DNA of 64,000 bases from Candidatus Cloacimonadota bacterium (GTDB lineage Bacteria; Muiribacteriota; UBA6191): NCBI GenBank assembly GCA_002402105.1, contig NVVD01000014.1, positions 21,874 to 85,873 of the forward strand, read 5' to 3'. The stretch's first letter is position 1. Each line of letters starts with the position of its first letter. The translations under genes were made by a program, and so were the position numbers. Under the pieces are notes generated by a model. It did not search any database and was not told the origin of the DNA. It saw only the letters and a program-made list of their open reading frames with translations. Positions 27,804 to 36,344 of the stretch are shown here, in pieces.

Positions 27804-27844
27804 AAAAACCCCCTTGATAAATTTATTATCAAGGGGGTTTTTTT
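27804..27844. terminator. Strong bidirectional intrinsic terminator
   Basis: A perfect 12-bp stem, CCCCCTTGATAA at 27809-27820 and TTATCAAGGGGG at 27826-27837, with loop ATTTA. It is flanked by A5 before and T7 after, so it works on both strands. It ends the chemosensory operon and the convergent receptor gene. Confidence 0.95.
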
Positions 27845-27863
27845 ATCTCAAAGTTAATTTAAA

Positions 27864-29765
27864 TTAACTCTTAGCCTGCTCTACTAATGCAGCCAACTTT
27901 TGAGCTAAACTTGATAGGTTTTTAGCTGCTGCTTGAGTTTGGTTTGCACCTTTATTTGTGTCTTCTGCTGCAATCGCAACTGTATTTACATTACTAGCAA
28001 TTTCATTAGAACCACTTGCAGCTTGAGTTGCATTTTGAGTGATTTCACCCATCGTTGCAGCTTGTTCTTCTACAGCACTTGCAATTGAAACTTGGGCTTC
28101 GTTTATTTCTTCAATAATTTCTTTAAAACCAGAAATTGCCTCAACTACCTGTTTTACATCTGCTTGAATTGAAGCAATCTTATCTGAAATTTCGTCTGTC
28201 GCTTTTGCTGTTTCGTTAGCCAACTCTTTAACCTCATTTGCTACCACTCCAAAACCTTTACCAGCTTCACCAGCTCTTGCTGCTTCAATGGTTGCATTTA
28301 GTGCAAGTAAGTTTGTTTGCTCAGCAATTGCTGTAATAGACTTAATAACACTACCAATTTCTTGAGAGTTTTTACCTAAACGATTTACATCTTCTGTAGT
28401 TTCTTCTGCTACTTTTACTGCTCGTATAGCAATTTGAGCCGCACCATTTGTAGATTTTGCAATTTCTGAAATAGATGCTGACATCTCTTCTGCTGCTGAT
28501 GCTACTGCTTGTACATTAGCATTTACTTCTTCTGCTGCTACTGCTGCTCCAGATGCTTGGGCTGAAGTCTCCTCAGAGGTAGCTGACATTGAAGATGAAA
28601 TACCAGACAAATCATTACTACTATCACCTAAATTTTCAGCAGTTTGGCCTACTTGAGATAAAATTTCTTGCATATTTTCATGCATTTCAGTTTCACGTCT
28701 TTTTTGCTCTAATTGTTCTGTTATAATCTCCCAAGTGACCATTGGTCCTATGTATGTACCCTCTTTATCAAAAATTGCATTTGCCTTTAATGATAATATT
28801 TCACCAGCAAAACTTACATCAGATTGATAAGGCAGATTTGCAGGGTCTGCAAGTAGAGCTCTTTGGTGGGCTGGATTTGAATGAAATAAATCGTAAGATG
28901 AGCCAACAATATCATTTACAGCACAAGGCAATCCATGTTGCAATTTTTTAAATTGTTTTATAGATGCTGGATTTATATAATTAATTATACCGTTTAAATC
29001 TGCACTTAATATATTGACAGGAACATTTTCTGCCATAGCAGAAACCTTTGAGTTTTCTATCTCTAATTTTAATTTTTCAGTATTAATTGTCCATGTAACC
29101 ATTGGCCCGATATAAGCACCACTGTCATTATAAGTTGCTGTTACTAATAACTCTAAGCTTTCTCCACCAATTTGTACCTGAGCCTGATGAGGCAGGTTTT
29201 TAGGGTCAGAAATTATATCTCTTTGAAAACTTGGATTTTTATGAAAAACATCAAAAGAACTACCCAATATTGTATTAATGGAGATTGGTAAAGAATCTTT
29301 TATTAACTCCAATGACTTTAAGGAAGCTGGATTTACATATTTTATAATTGAATCTAAATCAGCATACAAAATATTTGACGGGCTATTTTCAATCATTGAA
29401 TTAACTCTAGCTAACTCCTCTTTTTTGTTACTGTTTTCTACCAAGTCTTTTATCGTCTCAATTGAATCATTAAAAGCATCCGCTATCCCAGCTATTTCAT
29501 CTGAAGAATCTAATTTAATAGAAGTAAACTTACCCTTTTTTAAGTCATTTACAGCGTTTTTAACAATCGTAACCTCTTCTGATAAATCATTTGATATAAA
29601 AAAAGCCAAAGCCAGAGCCAAACCAACAGCACCCCAAAGATAATTTAATTGATCTTCTTTTAGTGAAGAAGCAGGGTCTTGTAACAAATAAATTACTCCA
29701 CAAAAAATTGCCACTAATACAATTAATTTTGACTTAATTGAATATGCTCTAAGAAATGAAAACAC
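27864..29765 (-). CDS. Chemoreceptor with two PAS domains and almost no periplasmic part
   Basis: A 633-residue methyl-accepting protein. Two transmembrane helices (about 11-27 and 38-57) are joined by about ten residues, so there is no extracellular sensor. A HAMP-like segment (about 58-110) leads to two similar PAS domains (about 122-232 and 245-350). Both contain the NILxADLxxIIxYxNPAS and GPMVTWxI motifs. The signalling domain has the hairpin tip [19 protein letters not shown]. Sensing is therefore cytoplasmic, perhaps of redox state or a small ligand. The start is GTG, supported by GGAGG 8 bases upstream. It converges on the chemosensory operon, which it probably serves. No CheR tether is present at the C-terminus. 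Confidence 0.92.
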   Translation of the reverse strand: MFSFLRAYSIKSKLIVLVAIFCGVIYLLQDPASSLKEDQLNYLWGAVGLALALAFFISNDLSEEVTIVKNAVNDLKKGKFTSIKLDSSDEIAGIADAFNDSIETIKDLVENSNKKEELARVNSMIENSPSNILYADLDSIIKYVNPASLKSLELIKDSLPISINTILGSSFDVFHKNPSFQRDIISDPKNLPHQAQVQIGGESLELLVTATYNDSGAYIGPMVTWTINTEKLKLEIENSKVSAMAENVPVNILSADLNGIINYINPASIKQFKKLQHGLPCAVNDIVGSSYDLFHSNPAHQRALLADPANLPYQSDVSFAGEILSLKANAIFDKEGTYIGPMVTWEIITEQLEQKRRETEMHENMQEILSQVGQTAENLGDSSNDLSGISSSMSATSEETSAQASGAAVAAEEVNANVQAVASAAEEMSASISEIAKSTNGAAQIAIRAVKVAEETTEDVNRLGKNSQEIGSVIKSITAIAEQTNLLALNATIEAARAGEAGKGFGVVANEVKELANETAKATDEISDKIASIQADVKQVVEAISGFKEIIEEINEAQVSIASAVEEQAATMGEITQNATQAASGSNEIASNVNTVAIAAEDTNKGANQTQAAAKNLSSLAQKLAALVEQAKS

Positions 29766-29898
29766 TAGAAACCTCCGATGGTTTTATATGTATGCGTAAT
29801 AATACTTTAGTAAGTTTTAACCTAAGCAGCTAGTATATAGTAAAAAAAAATGATATCCAATAAAAGTTATTAATTAATCAACAAAACTATTTATATTT

Positions 29899-29913
29899 TT
29901 GTTATACTAACAA
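29899..29913 (+). promoter_or_regulatory. Palindrome over a -10 box
   Basis: TTGTTA at 29899-29904 and TAACAA at 29908-29913 form a perfect inverted repeat with a 3-base centre. A TATACT -10 box (29903-29908) lies inside it, 35 bases before the ATG at 29944. A dimeric regulator could sit here. No convincing -35 box is visible. Confidence 0.4.
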
Positions 29914-29943
29914 TTATACAAATCTATTTCGTTAGGAAACCCT

Positions 29944-30351
29944 ATGCATATTTTAAATTCAATTAAATTTTTATTATTTATAGTATCGCTATCCTTATCT
30001 CACAGTGAAGAAGTCATAGACACCTTAGATTTAGACCTTTTAAATAAAGGACCCAAGTTATTTCAAAGTTCAGCTCTACCAACACAAAAAAGTTTCTTTT
30101 TATTGAAACAGATTTTTCCTTCTTCAACTAGTAGTAACGAGTCTAAGGGGGATGGAGTCATCTACCCCAGCCTACTTTCTGACAATGGTAAGTTTAGACT
30201 CTATGGCACATTAGGTCAAGTAGTTACTGGCAGTTCAGAGGACAGTGCCAACTTTAGAATGAAAGCTGGCTTTTTTACCAGTAATCGAAAAAGTGTTTTT
30301 AAAATACGTAGCATTAGATTTAAAAGAAACCCTATTAACATAAGAAGATAG
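29944..30351 (+). CDS. Small exported protein with a GTxGQ...AGFF motif
   Basis: The 135-residue product has a signal peptide (residues 8-20) and a low-complexity middle. Near its C-terminus YGTLGQVVTGSSEDSANFR followed by KAGFF resembles the GT(I/L)GQ...G...AGFW pattern seen in many exported beta-repeat proteins of environmental bacteria; this comparison is from memory. The tail (RSIRFKRNPINIRR) is very basic. The gene lies 73 bases before a type II/IV secretion ATPase gene. It could be an exported substrate or accessory, but co-transcription is not proven. An AGGAAA ribosome binding site precedes the ATG. Confidence 0.65.
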   Translation: MHILNSIKFLLFIVSLSLSHSEEVIDTLDLDLLNKGPKLFQSSALPTQKSFFLLKQIFPSSTSSNESKGDGVIYPSLLSDNGKFRLYGTLGQVVTGSSEDSANFRMKAGFFTSNRKSVFKIRSIRFKRNPINIRR

Positions 30352-30424
30352 CTTCTCTCAATCTTGAATTGAACTTGTCGATACTCTATTAAGCACATTT
30401 AAATTTACAAAAATAGGGATTCTT

Positions 30425-32128
30425 ATGCTCGAAAATAGACTTAAAGCTAGAATAAAATCAGATGCAGCAATTGGACCAGAAGACTACCGACTCATTGAAG
30501 GAATCAGTTCTGAAAAATTAACTTCTTATGAAGAAGCAATCATAGCCTCTGAAAAAGCTCAGGATGATTATCTTTACCCTGTTCTTTCTGAATTATCTAA
30601 AATTCCTTTTGTAAGAACGGATGCTGTTGACTTTCCCGAAGACATTAGAAATATTCTCCCTGAATCTATTTTAAGAAAATATTATATTATTCCTCAAAGA
30701 AAAATCACTAATTCAATTTTAGAAGTAGTAACTACCGAACCCTTAAACTTATATGTGTTTGATGAAATTTACCAAAAACATGGGTTTCGACTCATTGCAA
30801 AATACGCTGAAAGATTTCGTATTACATCTCTTTTAAATTCAACCTTTGGAGATAGTGCTGATTTACGAACTGTACTTGCAAGTATGGATGAAGTCCCTCC
30901 AGAAGAAGACGAATCAAACCCTAATACCACTAATTCAATGGATAAAATTAGTGCTGCAATGAGTGATGAAAAAGATGCTCCTACTGTTAAGTATGTAAAC
31001 ACTTTGTTTAAACAAGCCATCAAAATGAAAGCCTCTGATTTACATATCGAACCTCGACAAAAAAAGTTATTGATTCGTTTTCGTATTGATGGGGTGCTTC
31101 GTGAAATACCATCACCTCCAAAGCATCTTCAAGATAATATTATTACCATTTTCAAAGTTATGGCAGATTTAGATATCTCAGAAAAAAGAGCTCCTCAAGA
31201 TGGTCGAATCCGACTTCCTTTTGAAGGTCGTGAAATTGATTTTCGTGTATCAAGTCTTCCAACAATTTATGGAGAAAAAATAGTTATTAGAGTTTTAGAT
31301 ACTTCTAGTATTGTTTTAGAGTTTCCTACTCTTGGTTTTAGTAAAGCAGATGAAATCAGCCTAAGAAAAGTAATGAAAGCCCCTCATGGTATTATTTTAG
31401 CGGCTGGCCCAACAGGGTCTGGTAAAACCACCACTTTATATACAGTTTTAAAAGAAGTTGCTACTGATGACAAAAATGTATCAACACTAGAAGACCCTGT
31501 TGAATATAGATTAGATAAGCTATCCCAATGTCAAGTAGAAGTAAAAGCAGGTATGACATTTGCCGCTGGCTTAAGAGCCCTCTTACGACAAGATCCTGAT
31601 ATTATTATGGTTGGAGAAATTAGAGATTTAGAAACAGCTGAACTTGCTATTCAAGCATCACTAACAGGCCATATGGTTTTATCAACAATTCACACTAATT
31701 CAGCCATCGGAACTATCAATCGTCTCGGTAATATGGGCTGTGATAGTTTTTTAGTTGCAGCAACCATTACGGCTATTATTGCACAACGACTAATAAGAAC
31801 CCTTTGTAGCTCCTGTAAAGAAGAATACATCGCCTCAGCTGATGAACTTGCTTCTATGGGAGTTAGATCCTCTAAACCAGTAAAGTTATTTAGAGAAAAT
31901 GGTTGTGATAAATGTGGCTTTACAGGTTTTAAAGGACGAGCAGGTATTCACGAAATTTTTATACCAGATGACCATTGCAGAGAGCTAATTGGACAACAGA
32001 CAACAGAGTTTGATTTATTTAGATATGCACGTAAAAAGTGTGGTTTAAAAACTCTTAAAGAGTCAGGCATTAGAAAAGTTATACAAGGCGCAACTACTTT
32101 TGCTCAGGTCCTTACCTCCACTAGTTAA
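30425..32128 (+). CDS. Type II secretion / type IV pilus assembly ATPase (GspE/PilB family)
   Basis: A 567-residue hexameric ATPase. The N-terminal domain (about 20-140) fits T2SSE_N. The ATPase core has DLHIEPR near 205, Walker A GPTGSGKTTT near 329-338, an Asp box, Walker B in DIIMVGEIRD, and the His box TIHTNSA. A four-cysteine zinc motif (CSSC about 26 residues before CDKCGFTGFKGR) lies in the C-terminal region, typical of GspE and PilB. It powers assembly of a pseudopilus or pilus from the cytoplasm. No gspD, gspF, pilC or pilin gene is adjacent. GspE and PilB cannot be separated on this sequence; length favours neither. An AGGGA ribosome binding site precedes the ATG. Confidence 0.9.
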   Translation: MLENRLKARIKSDAAIGPEDYRLIEGISSEKLTSYEEAIIASEKAQDDYLYPVLSELSKIPFVRTDAVDFPEDIRNILPESILRKYYIIPQRKITNSILEVVTTEPLNLYVFDEIYQKHGFRLIAKYAERFRITSLLNSTFGDSADLRTVLASMDEVPPEEDESNPNTTNSMDKISAAMSDEKDAPTVKYVNTLFKQAIKMKASDLHIEPRQKKLLIRFRIDGVLREIPSPPKHLQDNIITIFKVMADLDISEKRAPQDGRIRLPFEGREIDFRVSSLPTIYGEKIVIRVLDTSSIVLEFPTLGFSKADEISLRKVMKAPHGIILAAGPTGSGKTTTLYTVLKEVATDDKNVSTLEDPVEYRLDKLSQCQVEVKAGMTFAAGLRALLRQDPDIIMVGEIRDLETAELAIQASLTGHMVLSTIHTNSAIGTINRLGNMGCDSFLVAATITAIIAQRLIRTLCSSCKEEYIASADELASMGVRSSKPVKLFRENGCDKCGFTGFKGRAGIHEIFIPDDHCRELIGQQTTEFDLFRYARKKCGLKTLKESGIRKVIQGATTFAQVLTSTS

Positions 32129-32140
32129 ACCACATTTTTC

Positions 32141-32169
32141 TTGACATTTATTCAAGCCATTGGTATGTT
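32141..32169 (+). promoter_or_regulatory. Sigma70-type promoter of the tRNA-Leu gene
   Basis: A perfect TTGACA (32141-32146), a 17-base spacer and TATGTT (32164-32169). Transcription would begin about 4-6 bases before the tRNA. This is the clearest promoter in the window and shows the housekeeping consensus of this organism. Confidence 0.8.
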
Positions 32170-32179
32170 CTTGATATAT

Positions 32180-32263
32180 GCCGAGGTGGTGAAATTGGTA
32201 GACACGTTGGATTCAAAATCCAATGGAGGTAACTCCGTATCGGTTCGATTCCGATCCCCGGTA
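32180..32263 (+). tRNA. tRNA-Leu, anticodon CAA
   Basis: A full 84-base cloverleaf. The D stem is GTG/CAC. The anticodon stem TTGGA/TCCAA holds loop TTCAAAA with anticodon CAA at 32214-32216. The class II variable arm has stem GGAG/CTCC. The T stem ATCGG/CCGAT holds TTCGATT. The acceptor stem is GCCGAGG with CCCCGGT, which gives a G-U pair at 1:72 and an A-C mismatch at position 5:68. The discriminator is A. CCA is not encoded. The tRNA reads UUG leucine codons. Confidence 0.93.
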
Positions 32264-32322
32264 TATATTCTTTTTTTCTAAACTATTTTATCACTTCAAG
32301 TTTAATACATTAGGTTTAAAAT

Positions 32323-33480
32323 ATGAAAAAACTCACTTCACTTCTAATTTTTATGTCATTCTTTATACAAGGTTGTGGCCTTTCTGGTGCCTATATCTAC
32401 TTTGGAGACAATGCTTTTAATGACTACAGAAACTCTATAAAAGAAGGAAATACCAAAGAAGCTATAAAAGCAGCTAAAATTTCTTTTGATAGATATAATT
32501 CATCTTTAACATATGATGATAAAAGATATCCCGATGTTTACGCTAAATTAGCCGAGACAAGTTATATCATAACTAATAACCCTAGTGCTGCTATTCAATG
32601 GTTAATAAAAGGAAACTCCTTAATTCAAAATCATCCAAATATCTTATCACATTGGGGATGGTATCAATTTCTACACTCCAAAAAAGAAAAAAATGCTCTT
32701 AAATCTCGTAAAATATTTGATGAAGCTAAAGATAAATATAAGTCTGCTTTATTAAATGAACCTCTAAATCCTAAAATTAATGCTGGGCTACTTAAATTAT
32801 ATTTTCATGAGACCGTGCAAAACATATCCTTTGGAAACGAAATATACAATGAAAACGTCCAACTGCAAATCAAAGAGTTATTTGATAATGTTGAAGAACT
32901 ACATGGAGATTCTCCATATATCATGGAAGTAAAAGGCATTCATTTTTTCATTCAAAAAAATTACAATAAAGCTATTGAGTTTTTATCAAAAGCCCTTGAA
33001 AATATTACTGAAAATTTTGATCAAAAAATTGTTAATTTATATTTGTGTCGTTCTTACTCTAAAACTAAAAGATATGACCAAGCTATGTCTATAGCCAATG
33101 AACACCTTAAGTTCTTCCCTAATGATGTAGAGTACATTGCTGAACTTGTCATAGCTTTTTATCAAAAAGGTGATATATCTTTTGCTGAAATGGAACTAGA
33201 AAAAGTAAATAACATAACCGACCAATTTCATGAGTTTTATTTTCGCCTAGGTCGAATATTTTCTAAAAAAAACAAAGTAGCTAAAGCTGAAAAATATCTC
33301 TTAAAAGCATTTAGGTTAAATCCAAAAAATGCTCGATATACAATGGCACTTGGAGAAAACTACCTTCTAAAAGGTAATAGAAATGCTGCTAAAAAGTTTT
33401 TTGAAAAATCTCTAAAACTTGCCCCCGCTAAATCAAGTCTTGAGCAAGAAGCCCAACATAGATTAACTGAAATCAACTAA
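32323..33480 (+). CDS. TPR lipoprotein
   Basis: The 385-residue product has a lipoprotein signal with lipobox IQGC (predicted lipid-modified Cys18). The mature part consists of tetratricopeptide repeats: recognisable units around 215-250 (KNYNKAIEFLSKALENI), 250-285, and 320-370 (KAEKYLLKAFRLNPKNARY, then AAKKFFEKSLKLAP). These are protein-interaction scaffolds, here anchored to a membrane. Envelope complexes such as secretion, pilus or cell-wall machinery often use such proteins. Nothing in the context fixes the partner; the ATPase upstream is separated by the tRNA gene. An AGG ribosome binding site lies upstream. Confidence 0.8.
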   Translation: MKKLTSLLIFMSFFIQGCGLSGAYIYFGDNAFNDYRNSIKEGNTKEAIKAAKISFDRYNSSLTYDDKRYPDVYAKLAETSYIITNNPSAAIQWLIKGNSLIQNHPNILSHWGWYQFLHSKKEKNALKSRKIFDEAKDKYKSALLNEPLNPKINAGLLKLYFHETVQNISFGNEIYNENVQLQIKELFDNVEELHGDSPYIMEVKGIHFFIQKNYNKAIEFLSKALENITENFDQKIVNLYLCRSYSKTKRYDQAMSIANEHLKFFPNDVEYIAELVIAFYQKGDISFAEMELEKVNNITDQFHEFYFRLGRIFSKKNKVAKAEKYLLKAFRLNPKNARYTMALGENYLLKGNRNAAKKFFEKSLKLAPAKSSLEQEAQHRLTEIN

Positions 33481-33594
33481 ATTAACCACTCTTCTCTAAT
33501 CTATCTTTTGGTCTACAAAAAATTATATATAAATTCTTAATTGTAACTTCCTGTAAAAACATGAATAAATCTTGAAAGAAATCCGATAATTTTG

Positions 33595-33617
33595 TTAATG
33601 AATACTTTATTCATTAA
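33595..33617. repeat. Perfect 10-bp inverted repeat upstream of the FN3 lipoprotein
   Basis: TTAATGAATA (33595-33604) and TATTCATTAA (33608-33617) are perfect mirror arms around CTT. The stem is AT-rich and has only a short T stretch after it, so it fits an operator better than a terminator. It lies 50 bases before the ATG at 33668. Confidence 0.55.
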
Positions 33618-33638
33618 TTTAAATGAAATCAGATACAT

Positions 33639-33656
33639 ATCATACCTACGTATGAT
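33639..33656. promoter_or_regulatory. Hairpin next to the ribosome binding site of the FN3 lipoprotein
   Basis: ATCATAC (33639-33645) and GTATGAT (33650-33656) pair perfectly around CTAC. The GGAG ribosome binding site starts at the very next base (33657). This could modulate translation initiation or be a protein binding site. Confidence 0.45.
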
Positions 33657-33667
33657 GGAGAAATATC

Positions 33668-35761
33668 ATGTCACGAGTTACTTTATCTTTTATATTCTCT
33701 ATACTAGTTTTACTATTTAGTTTTTCTGGCTGTGGCGGAGGCAACGAATCTATTGAAAGTTTATTAGATGTCAGAAATCCATCTGTTGTCAATAATATTA
33801 GTGCATATCCTTCTTATAAAAGGGTCAGACTTACTTGGATTCGCTCTACAGATGAAAGCATCATAGGATATAATATATATCGCTCTAGCGCTAACTCTGG
33901 TGGGTTTTCATTGATTAGCTCTGTTGGACAACAAGCCACCCCCTATTTTCAAGATGAAGGTCCTGACAATGATAAAGATGGCATCCCTGATGGATTAACA
34001 AATAATATCACTCACTTTTATAAGATAACAGCTTTTGATAAAACGGGTCGTGAAACTCCTTTATCACTTGCTGCTGCTGTATCTGCTATCCCGGGTCAAT
34101 TACCTAATAGCACTATTAATTTATCTGTATCTAATGTAAATGTTTATGGCGGAAGAAATGAGATTTATGTTTCATGGAATCGTTTAGATCACGACAGCCT
34201 TTTTGGATATAATATTTATCGAAGTGTTTCTAACGGGTCTAGTGGTTTTGAATTAATTGCCCTAACCCCTAAAAATCAAAATAGTTTTGTAGATGGAGGC
34301 CTTAGTCCATTTGAAAGCTATGTATATCAAATTGCTCCCGCTATTTCAGAAATTGACACCGTAACTGGAGACAGATTATCTACTGGCCTATTAGAAGGAA
34401 GAAGAGCCGAAAGTAAAGCTGCTCGAACAAAAGATAATGATTCAACTGTTCCTAAACCCCCTAGTAGTTCTCCTACTAGTACTCCAATGAATGCATCAAA
34501 AGTTTTTCAAAATGGCAAAGAAGGAGTACAAATACAATTTGCTCGTCCTACTTCAAATACAAATGGTACAATTATAGTAGACAACGATGACCTTGTGAGT
34601 GGAGCTTACATAGTTTACAGATCACATATTTTGTTAAGTGAGTACAAAATTATAGGTATCATTGAAAATGCTGGATCACAACCAAATGTTAGTTTTTTTG
34701 ATCCGTGGGGAACTCCAACAGATTATTATAAAGTCAGAATAGGAGATAATTTTGGAAACTTATCTGATTCATCAGATATAGTTTCTATTTCTTCAAATGT
34801 TCCTCCTCCAACTGTTAAGTCTTTAAATGCTACATCAGGACAAGGGTTTGGTTCAATTGAAATTGCTTGGTCTGAATCTGTTTCACAGGGTCAAGGAATT
34901 GATAATTACAGTGTTTATCGCTCTGAATCACTCAATCATGGCTTTGCTCCGATTGCTCATAATGTAGTTGATCAAGACCCAGACCCCAACTTTTTTAAAT
35001 ACACTGATACTTCATCAGCTTTAAATATTGGATCTACTTATTATTATAAAATTGCAGCCATTAAAAGTGGACTTGAAAGTTCTTTAAGCGCAGCTACTGC
35101 TGCTCGACCTGGGCCTGCTAATGGCATTAGAACTTTAGAAGGTGAAAATGCTGTAAAGTTTGATTCATACATTGCTGGAGCTACAAAAATTGCTCGAACT
35201 CCTCCAGATAAAATACCACAATATTGGCCAACACACTTTGAAACTCAACATATTGGCTTACCTGCTCCATTTTCAGGTAATGGAGTTTTATGGATAAAAA
35301 CTACAAGAGGACCAAGAGAAGATATAACCCTTGGAGAAAGAATTGATTTAACATGGCAAGTAGATGTTCAAGCTCTTATTGGAAGCCAAGGAACAGGTGG
35401 AACTATAACAGCCGATGTATACATGACCACTTTAGATGACAATACTACAGGACAATTTAGAATTTTAATTGATGATAGAGAAATTGATAGAAATAGAGCT
35501 CCTGGTCAAAGTAATATTATTCCATTTAATGGGATTCAAGCTGAAATTAATTTTGCTGACTCAACATTTTCTACACCTCTTAGGCCTACTAGAAGACTAC
35601 TTGGGACACTTATTTTTGAAAATATTAATGATTATGGCAATATCAATCACCCTCCTGGCCAAGGATCTAATTTTGCTGGGACAGAAACCGTATGGATGTC
35701 TATCATACATACTGGAGCTGGAGACTTAAAATTAGATAGCTTATATTTAGTTATTCATTAA
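33668..35761 (+). CDS. Surface lipoprotein with about four fibronectin type III domains
   Basis: The 697-residue product has lipobox FSGC followed by a Gly-rich start, so it is lipid-anchored. FN3-like domains recur with the pattern V-W...D..I.GYNIYRS: about 40-160, 155-260, 270-370 and 375-480. The same NIYRS/SVYRSE strand appears in three of them (NIYRSS, NIYRSV, SVYRSE). The C-terminal 210 residues are a different beta-rich domain. FN3 modules typically mediate protein or polysaccharide binding. Asp-rich segments (DEGPDNDKDGIPDG near 97-110) resemble calcium-binding loops. The gene has its own upstream palindromes and ends at a strong terminator. Function beyond surface attachment is not assignable. 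Confidence 0.8.
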   Translation: MSRVTLSFIFSILVLLFSFSGCGGGNESIESLLDVRNPSVVNNISAYPSYKRVRLTWIRSTDESIIGYNIYRSSANSGGFSLISSVGQQATPYFQDEGPDNDKDGIPDGLTNNITHFYKITAFDKTGRETPLSLAAAVSAIPGQLPNSTINLSVSNVNVYGGRNEIYVSWNRLDHDSLFGYNIYRSVSNGSSGFELIALTPKNQNSFVDGGLSPFESYVYQIAPAISEIDTVTGDRLSTGLLEGRRAESKAARTKDNDSTVPKPPSSSPTSTPMNASKVFQNGKEGVQIQFARPTSNTNGTIIVDNDDLVSGAYIVYRSHILLSEYKIIGIIENAGSQPNVSFFDPWGTPTDYYKVRIGDNFGNLSDSSDIVSISSNVPPPTVKSLNATSGQGFGSIEIAWSESVSQGQGIDNYSVYRSESLNHGFAPIAHNVVDQDPDPNFFKYTDTSSALNIGSTYYYKIAAIKSGLESSLSAATAARPGPANGIRTLEGENAVKFDSYIAGATKIARTPPDKIPQYWPTHFETQHIGLPAPFSGNGVLWIKTTRGPREDITLGERIDLTWQVDVQALIGSQGTGGTITADVYMTTLDDNTTGQFRILIDDREIDRNRAPGQSNIIPFNGIQAEINFADSTFSTPLRPTRRLLGTLIFENINDYGNINHPPGQGSNFAGTETVWMSIIHTGAGDLKLDSLYLVIH

Positions 35762-35774
35762 AGTTTATAAAAAA

Positions 35775-35812
35775 ATAGCCTTCAATAAAAATTATTGAAG
35801 GCTATTTTTTTT
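35775..35812. terminator. Bidirectional intrinsic terminator
   Basis: A perfect 14-bp stem, ATAGCCTTCAATAA (35775-35788) and TTATTGAAGGCTAT (35792-35805), with loop AAA, flanked by an A-run and T-run. It ends the FN3 gene and the convergent minus-strand M16 operon. Confidence 0.93.
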
Positions 35813-35827
35813 GTTTAAAAGTGAATT

Positions 35828-36337
35828 TTATTCTTCTTCTATGTCAACTTTTTTAATTGTTTTTTTAAGTGCTACATTGGATACAGAAATGCCTCTACGA
35901 AATTTATCTGCACGTTTTTTAGTTGGGGCATATTCTTTATCAGAAGGTTTTAATCTTAATAAGTAATGCTCATTTAAAATATAATTAAAACTTTTAATAC
36001 GAATTGCATTTAAAAGTTTATATATTTTTCTGCCACCTTCACGATATTGCCAACGTTTCTCTTCACGGAGTAAGTTTTTTTGATGAGAGCTTTTTAACCA
36101 AGAGTTTAAATCATTTTTAGATAATAACTCATCTATATCATCAGTTTGAGCTGTTAAATCATCTACTTCACGCTGAGTAAATAAAATATTTATTTTATTA
36201 GATTTTACTTCTTGAGAATGAATTGTCTCTTCAAGTAAATTTTCATACTTAGTGAATCCTTCAAACAAATCATCACTATAATGAGATGAACTCATCAAAC
36301 CTATCATCATTAAACTAGATAAAACTTTTATTTTCAT
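35828..36337 (-). CDS. Small exported protein at the end of the M16 operon
   Basis: I do not recognise the family. The 169-residue product has a signal peptide-like start (MKIKVLSSLMMIGLMSSS) and a mostly helical, charged mature part with Lys/Arg-rich stretches near the end (REEKRWQYREGGRKIYKLL). No cysteine is present. An AGAGG ribosome binding site precedes the ATG, which is 7 bases after the stop of the M16 gene upstream, so it is the last gene of that operon. A role with the M16 peptidases is possible by position only. The strong terminator follows its stop. Confidence 0.6.
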   Translation of the reverse strand: MKIKVLSSLMMIGLMSSSHYSDDLFEGFTKYENLLEETIHSQEVKSNKINILFTQREVDDLTAQTDDIDELLSKNDLNSWLKSSHQKNLLREEKRWQYREGGRKIYKLLNAIRIKSFNYILNEHYLLRLKPSDKEYAPTKKRADKFRRGISVSNVALKKTIKKVDIEEE

Positions 36338-36344
36338 AATACCT

